Positions 38,101-43,183 of a DNA stretch of 64,000 nt are shown here, piece after piece. This stretch comes from Roseimicrobium sp. ORNL1 (GTDB lineage: Bacteria > Verrucomicrobiota > Verrucomicrobiia > Verrucomicrobiales > Verrucomicrobiaceae), in contig NZ_CP049143.1 of assembly GCF_011044495.1 (NCBI RefSeq), forward strand, positions 3,844,001 through 3,908,000. Direction: 5' to 3'. The position numbers were made by a program, and so were the translations under genes. How positions within the stretch are numbered: position 1 is the first letter of the stretch; every line of letters begins with the position of its first letter. Below the pieces are notes generated by a model, which worked only from the letters and a program-made list of their open reading frames with translations, was not told the origin of the DNA and did not search any database.

Positions 38101-40646
38101 CCCGCATAGGTGACGTTGGAGTTACCACCATTGATGAAGAAGGCGTGACCCGCCGGATTCGTGATGCTGGTGCCCGCACCAAAAGCAAAGGTGCCATCAC
38201 TGCCATTCACCAAATCAATGCCGGCATCGCCACCATTGAGGGTGGTGGTCCCGAGGAATTGATAGGTGCCATCGGCATTGTTGAACAGCAAACCATCACC
38301 ACCCGTGGCAGAGAGATTGCTCGCCGCGGTGAAGGCCACCGTGCCCGTGGAGTGGTTGATCGCCTGCAACAGACTGCCGCTGTTCTGAGAAATGCTGCCG
38401 GCATAGGTGATGTCTGCCGTGCTGTTATCCACCAGCAGGCCCTGTCCCGCGCCATTGGCGATGGAGGTTCCCGCGCCGAATCCGAAGTCGCCAGCGGAGC
38501 CATTGAGGATGGCGACTTTCGCGCCGTTGGTCAGAGTGGTGGTGCCGAGGAAGTTGTAGGTGCCGTCCGCATCGTTGAAAAGAAGGCCCTCACCCGCGGA
38601 GGCGTTGAGCGTGCCAGTCTGGAAGACCACATCACCCGAGTGTCCGGCGAGAGCAGTCACGAGAGCCGCGTTGTTCGCCTGGGTGATATCGCCAGCAAAG
38701 GTCACATCCGCCGAGCCCCCTTCCAAACGGACGGCGGCATTCGTGGCATCATCAATCGAGGACGCGGTATCAAATTGGTACGTGCCGGTGGCTCCGATGA
38801 AATTCAGTCCCGAATTCCCACTGCCGGTGATATCCAGATTCTGCGCCAGCAGGATGGTGAGCACATTGCCGCCGGTCACTTGCACGCCATTGTTGGCTGC
38901 TCCATTCACCGAGACATCGACCAGCGCGGCAGTGCCACTTACGTTGTTCAACGAAATGCCGTGAGTGCCGGCATTCTGGATGGCCACCTGATCCAGCTTC
39001 AGGTTGGTGACGTTGGTTGCCAGAATGCCTTCCGCTCCCGCGAAGCCTCCGGTGATGTTGTAGGCGGTGACTCCAAGGGTGTTGATGTTGCTGGCACTGA
39101 ATCCGCCTGTCAGGTTGGGAATAGCACCCGTGCCGAAGCTTTTCCCGCCCTGCCCCGCAATGAGTCTGCCACTGCTGACGAAGTTCACACTGCCAAGGTT
39201 GGCGGTGACGTTTTCCGCATAGCTGGCGGCTCCACCTTGGGTGTACACATTCCACACGCGTCCACTACTGTTGCTGTTGGTCCCGGCGATATTCGCGCCC
39301 GCTTGGATGGTATTCACCGGCAGTTCCGCCGTGCCCGTGCCTGTCAGACTGCCTGTCTGGATGCCATTGCCCGTGGCTGCTCCGTTGTTCACGAAGATCA
39401 CGTCATCCATGAGCACGATGCGCTGGTTGGTCTGCTGCAGCACTCTGGTCACGCGCTTCACATTGGTCTTCGTCGAGGCGACCCGTACGTCTTCGTCGAA
39501 GGTCTTCGCGAGCTTGATGGCGGCATTCTGCCGGCGCACCGGCTCGGCCAAGCGCTCGATCAGGTGACGGCGGCGCGGCTTGAAGGAGTCACCAACACGA
39601 TCCCAGAAGTCCTTGCCATCGCCCAGATCACCAGCCTCGAAGGGCATCTGCAACTGCAGACCCACGGTCCAGTCACTGCCGGTCAGACGGGGGTCCTCAT
39701 ACCAGGTGCCGTTGAGAATCAGAGCGGGCACAGGCCGCACCTCCACGCCCGCCTTCCAGCCCTGCACATTTCCGGTGCCACCTGTTTGAGGACCGAAGGG
39801 CTGGTTGTCAAAACTGTAGTAGCCGCCGATGAGCCGGAGATCGAAGTAACGATCCACCCCCGGGACAAGGAGGGCCATCTCAGCATCCCAACCCTCCATG
39901 CCCTCTTCATAACGGCGGAAGAGCCGCTCGATGGTCGTGCTGGTCGTCCGCGTCGTGGTGGTGGCGTACGTCGCCAGGTTCACGTCCTGCGCGATGGTGT
40001 TTCCTGTGGCATACGGATTGCCATAGCCATTGCCCGCCTGGAACGTGTTCGTGCTGGAGCTGCTGGACGTAAACGTGCTCCGCGTGCGGGTCTGCTCCGC
40101 CAGCTGTTTATCCGACAGGGGAATATAATAATTACCCCGCAGTTCCACATACCGCGTCTGGAGCTCCGCCCCCACGCCTAGCTGCCAGAACTGGTTGTTG
40201 GCCTCGGTGTCCAACATGTCGATGAAGATATTCGTGCCAATCGCAACGCCTTCTTCAAGAAAGCCCGCCTGATGGCCATCGTGCATGGTGAGGGCAGAGA
40301 GCGATTGATCACCAAACAAGTAGCGATACCCCAGGCCAAGACTTGAGACCACTTCCCCACGTTCTCCCCAAGAAATGTACGGCTCCAAAAAGAGAGATCC
40401 ACCGCTCAGGGTATTGTCCGCGCCCAGAGTGCTCCACACCGGCGCCACGATGGAGAAGTTCCCGTCAGTATAGGCATCGTTGGTCTTGATCCCACCATTG
40501 AGGGTCCCCAAATACATCGGGTGCACAGGAACGATGTCGACGGCTGTGATGTCGGCCTTGGGCGGCCCCGAATACACAAAGGTGGTAGCAATGAGGGTGA
40601 TCGCACTCACAACAGCGCGAAAAGTTTTATTTCGAAACGAATTCAT
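23163..40646 (-). CDS. giant inverse-autotransporter adhesin (about 5,827 aa) with distal zincin metalloprotease domain
   Basis: The ATG at 40646 starts a signal peptide (KTFRAVVSAITLIATTFVYS). Residues about 44-330 form an inverse-autotransporter (intimin/invasin-type) beta-barrel: SLGLGYRYLFGD, WQLGVGAELQTRYVELRGNY, RLIGGYYSFDNQPFG, GWKAGVEVRPVPALILNGTW and DWTVGLQLQMPF. RRRHLIERLAEPVRRQ follows, as after such barrels. The passenger, about residue 400 to 5,460, is built from Gly/Thr/Asn-rich parallel beta-helix repeats. Three modules of about 150 residues (FVSATAxNGVGDGSLxNPYSVADA) recur 3.5 kb apart. The distal end (from about residue 5,570) is a zinc protease-like domain with HELGHVIGFDD at 5,669-5,679 and a Met-turn-like LMNGYL, followed by a Pro/Lys-rich tail. 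Secretion of the passenger to the surface by the N-terminal barrel is the expected topology; protease activity is untested. An in-frame TTG lies 6 bp upstream of the chosen ATG. Confidence 0.9.
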   Translation of the reverse strand: MNSFRNKTFRAVVSAITLIATTFVYSGPPKADITAVDIVPVHPMYLGTLNGGIKTNDAYTDGNFSIVAPVWSTLGADNTLSGGSLFLEPYISWGERGEVVSSLGLGYRYLFGDQSLSALTMHDGHQAGFLEEGVAIGTNIFIDMLDTEANNQFWQLGVGAELQTRYVELRGNYYIPLSDKQLAEQTRTRSTFTSSSSSTNTFQAGNGYGNPYATGNTIAQDVNLATYATTTTRTTSTTIERLFRRYEEGMEGWDAEMALLVPGVDRYFDLRLIGGYYSFDNQPFGPQTGGTGNVQGWKAGVEVRPVPALILNGTWYEDPRLTGSDWTVGLQLQMPFEAGDLGDGKDFWDRVGDSFKPRRRHLIERLAEPVRRQNAAIKLAKTFDEDVRVASTKTNVKRVTRVLQQTNQRIVLMDDVIFVNNGAATGNGIQTGSLTGTGTAELPVNTIQAGANIAGTNSNSSGRVWNVYTQGGAASYAENVTANLGSVNFVSSGRLIAGQGGKSFGTGAIPNLTGGFSASNINTLGVTAYNITGGFAGAEGILATNVTNLKLDQVAIQNAGTHGISLNNVSGTAALVDVSVNGAANNGVQVTGGNVLTILLAQNLDITGSGNSGLNFIGATGTYQFDTASSIDDATNAAVRLEGGSADVTFAGDITQANNAALVTALAGHSGDVVFQTGTLNASAGEGLLFNDADGTYNFLGTTTLTNGAKVAILNGSAGDFGFGAGTSIANGAGQGLLVDNSTADITYAGSISQNSGSLLQAINHSTGTVAFTAASNLSATGGDGLLFNNADGTYQFLGTTTLNGGDAGIDLVNGSDGTFAFGAGTSITNPAGHAFFINGGNSNVTYAGSITDSTGFAVQILNHGTGTVTFAGTVASTAGGNGIQLLNNAGTFQFANVTATNTAGTAIHIENSKAATHTFGNISITSPTARGVSLINAGTVSLLDGSINGTGAEGIFSQNTTLTATSLTIGDNTSLATPTFGIVVQNNDGTARVVNLSNNSIRAQIHGISTTDSGAAGELTLILDGNTYASTLAAGKALNIVGSGADSTTIRSMAGGTVIGNGFGGGINFERVTFDSDGATAGIQQVAAGNWNIGQGSGARVFGDGARFINPTGDLAFGTLNIFNNNGTGLFVDTKGLGTSFALGNTGGAVDTINGTALNLDPLTVNLTFSSVSSTNSTTGGVILDEVAGTLNLGNVTITNTNGAAYLQNNSTAAVTAGTVNITNAGGRGMVFSSAGGSFTAGATTINGFNGTGIDFTGSGVNATFGVTAISNALHGGTGTGIDLSDTTGNAISFAGGSSISNVAVGVELSASGTTATSANALFTFGDGEGVIDKESSINAAITVNAVGLAATGTYNFQDVNFTGMAGFPAAAGSAMFVSATAVNGVGDGSLLNPYSVADADAIATAGTFAFLDGNYDFATLNGGVAFSLGSGQSATGFDNGASIIYGTTQPVNISGDFGILGGSATRASTGNGTLSIINSAANSIFTLAGSNTVSNITLAGSANTTSLISSNAGSGMIVNGVTIGGLATGNTALSFINTTGTVTVQGNNINAAGTSTLLAAINGGTANITISKGSLPDVGNTPGTLTGGGVTIGNMTGGGVTLTGATLNSLSVSGMGAATAININGTSITSTGVNAVNISGGAGTITFDAASSIAGSATGNAFVVAGGTGNVTVNGSVTQNNALTAVAISNKTAGTVTFNGAVTASTSTATAVSLTNNTGATINFGGNLGLTTTTGSALVATGGGTLGIGAAGTVNLTTTGGRALDLDGITLGVVSIDSISVTGASNGGVAINNVGGTSLTVTGTTTVNGNNTAADAISIAGSSAAFDFQGLTTISGSNDEGIALSGANGAVTFGSVNISNVNGRSLEIIGATGAVNVNGGSINAPSSDASVFVQNQVNGSVIQLSNVSVTSGGGDNFNLAANAGVFTVIGGTHTMNGASDVLDIDSLLATGVVNIGGAIIQNSAGLSPQAVEIDGSAGTVNVTASISGPNGGQVVQIGTTSAITGGAITFSGLINQTGGTRGVYIDNVNAGTIAFNNTVTLTGNTTFAIQVSDVAAPASVTFSSIDINNISNADAVYLSTNAGQIAINGGSINRTTHAAIGVYGSNLTANNLSIGNNTSFAISSNGILVGNISGGLRTISISNSNIRATLNAFQAGHGAGSPLRIALNGNTYESTTGAKAISITGQALNSVTVTSLNGGTVIGNNTEGGVLFNRVTFDADPTTGGIQQVNAGTWNIGQGTGNRVIGDGLNFQNPTGDLNYGTLNIFNSGGTGLLVNAKTTTFSLGGAGSGTVNTSGGTALNLDPLTTNLTFGTVTSTNSGAGNPGVIFDGVAGSVTIGTLNVTNAGSHGFVVQNSSGNVSLTSINITTAGGDGIRLVNNTGSFGTAAGGATLISDTTGDGIDFSGLTSNPTISMLGTVGITDFGGIGVNFTGANVTAAFGVTTINNSANGSTGTAIDLSSTTGTRNITFAAGSSISNVSIGVQIGATSGTAANANFVFGDGLSGNDLQSSISATTTVAALGLDPAPNSPGVYNFNDVTLTGTALFPNAPGGAVFVSATALNGVGDGSLSNPYSVADANALTGTLTFGFLDGTYNFSALGANGFTVAANQSVAGLDNGAGIAYGLQQPNRVLGNFGALGGNVTRANSGNGTLSITNGLTGSSVFTLLGSNTVSNITLTGEGGAQDPLNLIQSDGLAVGFNNAAGISIQGVTMGNVQSTSRGLSFANMAGNVVMNNNNINASGGQLINVTGGTGNFTISKGTGTLMGRSISVGSTTGGFFSLEGASLSTVGNTAVTLNGNAAAVSLLDLAITRTAGDTAFDIDAATASTGTVTIGNVSTLDGVAGRAFVIGAGARNIVASGLNFTNANSTATVIQVTGQTGGTISFGNVGVTGFNNAASTAVTLAGTGGTVTFGDLDIATSAGAGLNVGAVSFRANGTPTISATGATAVTLNGTTINGGTMNFSSVTSTGGTNGISMTNVTGTTGFNLITISGSTGDGVLLSNAGTVHLRDGSINSVGGHGVNMLNTGGSIGRANSVDIASTGAVAGNGINVLMNDATARTIDIFTVNVGAGSNVAGKGIFYTQSGAAQQTLLVESSISASAGNGLEVVKSGTGNLEFRLANSSLNSVNGAGMVVNGAAGTGTLFVTRHEDNNFTVGGGGGALYNTVTFDSNLGIAGFQEVNGVYIETVGSATSAGTAVSFTNVSGALGFGIAYIANTNGNGLFSNSSFALRMSDGAVNVTNGAALTLTNTALNLTFNQGGTNVGVVNSPGDALVIGTGTTGTVNLGTVVMTGTQIASNNVYVTNSAAVVTASSLNITGGSRGVYVVDSTGSFSVTGTSTMQNLTESGVSSVNSTVAFAGNVTVTGAAYGLRLMGTGNKTFGNVDINGTTLAGVQLGAPGATNDTGSTTIGTLTVDMANSASSRYGITAGAYEGIASFGATTIGTAGSVGSGGTEGVYLTVAGITGGSITFASLNVAEAGIGIRSDSNNMSLAVTGATTLSNIATTGIDVQASSGNFQFQNITLTGPVATGFRFGANSGTFTATGTTTLSGITGTGINANAATGTYNFGALNITYSGAGRGIDFRDSNVRFETNNFSLTGNNTAGSIGIDLSGSLNPNGANSATPNILLAKDAGETAAISGVATGVKLGDATDGSAGANFVYGNQTPVNSGSSIAVISGGTTLDTSNLVSTNPTTQGRYEFRGVLFTGLATFEGTNPNYIFVGTNAAGAANGGNPNNRISTATFLASYNTAAILANKTVVFVNDNAAGINLGASTLNLGAGTVLAGFGNGGTVVVAGGVQPVNVIGDTFVPGGGNFTDAAGAATVLSNAGVSTLTLNSGNTLSNFILGNGGTSIVGTGFGSLAIDGMVINNALGGAMTLNTGTLAGLGFNSVTSGGGVNAVSLTSVTGSLNFGTGSLSGASGATFSVNGGTIALNYSGSMTQANNAALLSVSGGHSVGTLQFQSGSLLSATNGTGILFNNADGTYNFNGTTTLNGGDAGIDILNGSSGTFSFGTGTSITSPTGIAFNVQNSTANVTYNGTITQNNSAQAVSAISNTGNTITFGGLISASTGTANAIDLASNTTFNFNGGLNLTTTTGDAFVTSSGGTVTVAATAGAETITTSGGRAVILGNTIGAGGVTFDSITATGPSSNTAIFLNSTGNTGMFTVTGTTAISDRGATAIDIAGSGNATFGVVNITGRTGTAIGISISNSSGTLVFGNTTITNTGNSTGADILYLNSTGSATFAQTNLDHNGATGNGIHVLGSNGSFTSNGGTIQGSGGFEVNVSGGTGIVNIASAITNTSGGSISVSSRGVGAGNVTFSGNINDTGSGMGVTSVAAGTVTFSGASKVFSTGSNTAVTLNTNTGATINFTGGGLAITTTSGTGFLASNGGTVTVQGTGNTTTTTTGVAVDLNGITIGAAGINFDSITANTASGLRGVSLVNTGSTGAFTVTGTTAISNRSTAGIYINGTGNTNFGVVNIAGRTGSALGIDIDSSSGTLIFGNTTITNAASATGVGIRYLNSTGSVTFAQTNIDQNGAAGNALLVSGSSGSFTSNGGTIQGSAGDEVVVTGGTGTVTIASALANNSGGVVNVNTRASGNVIFSGNINSTAGGGIAVSSVTGGTVTFSGTSKAFTATTTTPVLLVNNTGGTIDFTNGGLVINTTALAGFSATGGGTVTVQGTGNTITTTTGQAFNMVNTTIGANDITFASINTGTTAAGIILDVVGANDFTVGSGAITATSRGVDINGGSGNVTIGASISTSGAAARSVDITGHTGGTVTFSGALSDTSLGLLLDSNTGGTYNFTGTSKVFNTGVNNAISLTTNTGTTINFTGGGLDIDTTTGTGFTATGGGTITVQGTGNSITTTTGTAVNIANTTIGANGITFASISTNGAANGILLDTVGSGFFTASGGSIVNASTRGVDINGGDGNFTYAGTITTSGAASRSVEITNHTGGTVTFSGAITDSSQGINLTGNTGATINFTGGLNLSTTTNNAFTATGGGSIGISGTTNTIGTTTGTGVVLNGVSLALSGGGLDVTATGSGIGVNVTGGTTAISGGGLDIISNTGTGFQAVGGGTITLTGSNNTINSTSATALNIANTNIGAANVIFRSISAGNNNAAADPVNGIVLNNTGSSGGLTVTGDGAAANNGTGGVIQSTTGSGISLTSTSNVNLSHMNIINGGDDGILATTVNTLTLNRLNVTNNGNSTTDEGVELDNISGALTITNTSVTGNAHNNLDLDNLSTNLASMSITGSTFSSNDLATGNHGVLMQFRGTSVLTTGTFSTNTVQNNVVIGMQVTTADTATISSLTVSGNTFSDTGTGNSQEIAVDISKAQTSNITATVSNNTMLGHNSQAMNFFTAVGAGTTGNFYIRITGNVIGDNNIAGSGSVLGNGIRVNLNGDASSRILIDDNDIFETPNGRGIEVIGRNGIGTSDVTITNNTIDHVHLGFGPGGGAADFPLAAIFVQTNVAGVSGHAMRADIRNNAVPAGTSFDLVSTYIALLETGVTTLDLVDTAPASANATAQLTSTNTGSSSANAGVGLIPGPINLPPLLLAAGGSSAAGGNLLTQAQLDLLGASAVDRWIATGLTGGQLTLLQNATFTLSDSLPGGYLGAADGSQIYISVNASGNIWFVDATPWDDAEFAGTGLSLTATSTGGAAGYIDALTVIMHELGHVIGFDDAYGSGVGGPLMNGYLGTGQRLLPAAGSVLSIPTGSAAPALQPLLYQVPAPVHGNGQPSAFHVPVQGVFKNGVVNPAHRFGGDGMHGVMNPLVLTPVRFAPQATLPGLSLPFTPPTVQLVPTDKTPAKKEEAPAKKIRVSKKPRLSAAR
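29098..29552 (-). repeat. adhesin super-module 3 (diverged)
   Basis: Encodes YEFRGVLFTG, IFVGTNAAGAANGGNPNNR and ends with GNTLSNFILGNGG. It is clearly the same unit but more diverged; it starts 3,495 bp after module 2. Confidence 0.6.
32596..33047 (-). repeat. adhesin super-module 2
   Basis: Encodes YNFNDVTLTG, FVSATALNGVGDGSLSNPYS and ends with SNTVSNITLTG. It is very close to module 1 and starts 3,535 bp after it in the reading direction. Confidence 0.7.
36133..36582 (-). repeat. adhesin super-module 1 (GVGDGSL-NPYSVADA unit)
   Basis: Encodes YNFQDVNFTG, FVSATAVNGVGDGSLLNPYS and, at its end, the strand pattern SNTVSNITLAG. About 150 residues. It resembles the caps that restart a beta-helix in autotransporter passengers. 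Confidence 0.7.
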
Positions 40647-41651
40647 CGCCAAGAGTGAGGAAAATTTTTACCCTGATTGGAGCACTTGCCGCCGGTAGAT
40701 GCCTTAGCGCAATCAGGAGCACGCGCTATTTAGGGTTGCTTGCGCCAAACTCAACTCACTTGAAGAAAGTCTTATTCAACCGGGAATAAACATTTATTGC
40801 CACTGGCATTATCCGTTCGTGTATACGCAAAATGCCCGATAAAGACATCGCTTTCGCCCCATCGAGGCAGCCCACACGCACACCCGAGTGAGTAAATATT
40901 CACCCCTGGCTCACCGCACCGCACCGCGAACTGCAATTGTCAAAAGCGCCTTCAGATGCTGAGAGATGGCAGCCGATTGCTATCGTCTTGTAGCCATTGA
41001 ACCCCACTCCTGAAGTCCCCTTCGCTGATTCTTCTCCAAGGTCAAGGGGCGCGCCAATGCATTCACATGCATGCCGAACAGGGCCATGACCAAAGGAAGG
41101 CCCTCTCTCCGCTTCTCCCTCATGGAATCGACTTTCAACATCATGTCCGTTCCGTCCGTACTCCCCTTCCCCCAAGGCTTGGCATAAGGTCTACTGCGTC
41201 TCTGAGTGACTGAAGCTCTGCATGGGAGTAGCCGGCATTCGTCTCGGCATCCGCCTACGATTTGTACGGGAGCTAAGCCCGTATCACCGCAGAGAGGAGT
41301 ACTCCCAATCCCGGCCTATCGACAGCTTCGCTGTTCGAGCGGCATTTGGAAGTGATTGCACGCGTAGTGTGTCGCAGGAGGCCGTTGGGCTGCATGGATT
41401 CCGTGCTTGTCCGCCATATGTGCCCCGATGGATTTGCGCAACGCAGGGACTGGCTTGGCGTCTGCAATTCCCTTGCACGCAGCCAGACCCGGGGTGCGCC
41501 AAGTTAATGAAAACGAGGGCCGCCCAAAAGCTCAACAAAGCGCACGCCCCTGTGTGCGTTTCAATGTCGCACACATAGCTGGTCCCCCCCTCGCGCGCCA
41601 TTTCTGCCGCATCATCCTTGCGTACACTTTTGGCTTCGCAAGCCGGTCGGG
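40647..41651. other. about 1 kb non-coding DNA between the adhesin gene and the polysaccharide locus
   Basis: The open frames here (for example on the minus strand near 40900-41175) have no signal peptide, motif or coupling and are not credible. The segment contains the adhesin promoter region and the 3' end of the polysaccharide operon. No tRNA, clear ncRNA or strong inverted repeat was seen. Confidence 0.5.
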
Positions 41652-43064
41652 TCAGCAGGCGGAGCGTGGCGACTTCACGACGTGCAACACCGTGCGGAGG
41701 ACAATGGTGAGATCCATGGTAAGCGTCCAGTGTTTCAGGTAGTCGAGATCCGCCGAAATGCGCTTCACGATGTCTGCACTGTCCACGGTCAAGCCTCTGA
41801 ACCCTCGAATCTGGGCCAACCCCGTGATGCCAGGCTTTGCGAACTGACGCATCCGATACCTCCGGTCCTGCTCGTAGAATTCCTCGTCGTGCAAGGTCAG
41901 GTGAGGACGCGGGCCCACCACGCTCATCTCACCGAGCAGCACATTGATGAACTGAGGCAACTCGTCCAAGCTCGACCTCCGCATAAACTTCCCAAAGGAG
42001 AATACACGAGCGTCACCATGCGTGGCCTGTTGATGCTCAGGACCAGAATCCACATGCATCGACCTGAACTTGTACATGACGAACCTTTCGTTGTGCAGGC
42101 CACTACGCACCTGACGGAAGATTAGAGGACCACGTGACTGGCGCCAGTGCGCGATCTTGACGATGAGGCCAACTACGGGCAGCACAAATAGCACCACCGG
42201 GAGAGAAACAACGATGTCGAAGGCTCGCTTCAGCACGCGATTCGCGGGTGACTCCAGGGGTTCCTCGTGCATTCCCATGATGGGAAGTCCGTTCAAATGG
42301 TGGAACACCGCGCTTCTCGCAATCTCTGGCTCCAGATCATAAGCAACCAAGAGCCTGGAACCTGCATTCTCGCACGCATCACGGAGCCGCAGCAGTTCAT
42401 TCCCATTCGGCAGCCCTGAATAAACCAGCAACGAAGGGCGGTGCTGATCCAAGATGCCTTCCAACTGATCAAGATAACCGAGATGCTGCAAACCGGAGAC
42501 TCCCCCTTCGGTATCGCTACTGTTGGAGATATAGCCCGTCAGTTCGATTCCGCAGTGCGTCTGGGGCTCCAGCAACTCTTTCACCCGGTTGACTGCAACA
42601 TTCTCCCCGGCGATAAAGGCCCGCTGCATGCGGCATCCCCTGAAGAAACGCGATGCCAGCCACCTCGGCATCCTCTTGCTCGCCCAGTACAAAAAGAAAA
42701 GGAGGAAGACCAGGTAACCGACAAGGAACACGCGCGAAATCACCATGTCCTTGAAGGTCAGCGAAAAGAAACCCATGGCCAGCAACACTGTCACCGTCTG
42801 GACAAACGCGACCCTGACCGCATTCATCCTGCTCTCCATTCCTTGTGACATGAACCCCGTCCAACGCCTGCACCTGAGGAAGTCCACCATGAGTGCACCC
42901 ACGATCACGACATTATAGACTAGATATCGCTCCAAATTAAGCGTCCACTGGTCCCGCAAGACCACATAGCATAACAGCAGAACCCAGAAAAGAACGAGCG
43001 CGCCACTGATACTCAGCGCCAGCTGAACCGCTTGTAAACCTTGAACTCGTTTTGCTACCAACAT
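41652..43064 (-). CDS. priming sugar transferase (polyprenyl-phosphate glycosylphosphotransferase, WbaP/EpsE type)
   Basis: A 470-residue membrane protein. Four or five N-terminal helices (LSISGALVLFWVLLLCYVVL; VTVLLAMGFFSLTFKDMV; VGYLVFLLFFLYWA) precede a Rossmann-like CoA-binding region (RAFIAGENVAVNRV). The catalytic C-terminus starts with the re-entrant helix RAFDIVVSLPVVLFVLPVVG and contains KFRSMHVDS, RSSLDELPQFINVLLGEMSVVGPRP and KPGITGLAQIRG, all hallmarks of bacterial sugar transferases. It transfers a sugar-1-phosphate to undecaprenyl phosphate, the first step of repeat-unit assembly. It is the last gene of the minus-strand locus. Confidence 0.95.
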   Translation of the reverse strand: MLVAKRVQGLQAVQLALSISGALVLFWVLLLCYVVLRDQWTLNLERYLVYNVVIVGALMVDFLRCRRWTGFMSQGMESRMNAVRVAFVQTVTVLLAMGFFSLTFKDMVISRVFLVGYLVFLLFFLYWASKRMPRWLASRFFRGCRMQRAFIAGENVAVNRVKELLEPQTHCGIELTGYISNSSDTEGGVSGLQHLGYLDQLEGILDQHRPSLLVYSGLPNGNELLRLRDACENAGSRLLVAYDLEPEIARSAVFHHLNGLPIMGMHEEPLESPANRVLKRAFDIVVSLPVVLFVLPVVGLIVKIAHWRQSRGPLIFRQVRSGLHNERFVMYKFRSMHVDSGPEHQQATHGDARVFSFGKFMRRSSLDELPQFINVLLGEMSVVGPRPHLTLHDEEFYEQDRRYRMRQFAKPGITGLAQIRGFRGLTVDSADIVKRISADLDYLKHWTLTMDLTIVLRTVLHVVKSPRSAC

Positions 43065-43183
43065 ATCGTTCTCAGCCTCCTGACGACACTAGAAATTTTT
43101 TATCGCATTTTCTTGGGCAATGGAGTTTTTCGAATAACGGCTAAACCTTCATTCACGCAACGAAAAATTACAATAAAAATTTA

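Noticed and set aside
37893-40181. Long plus-strand open frame (about 762 codons) opposite the giant adhesin gene
   Set aside because: It is antisense to a protein with clear domains; the Gly/Thr/Asn-rich codons leave few stop codons on the other strand. Its product has no recognisable domain.
23163-40646. Interpretation of the repeats in the adhesin gene as a CRISPR array or tandem satellite
   Set aside because: Repeats are coding, in frame, degenerate, and have no constant repeat-spacer pattern.
40900-41742. Open frames of 60-118 codons upstream of the adhesin gene
   Set aside because: No motif, no signal peptide, no coupling to neighbours, and frames overlap on both strands.
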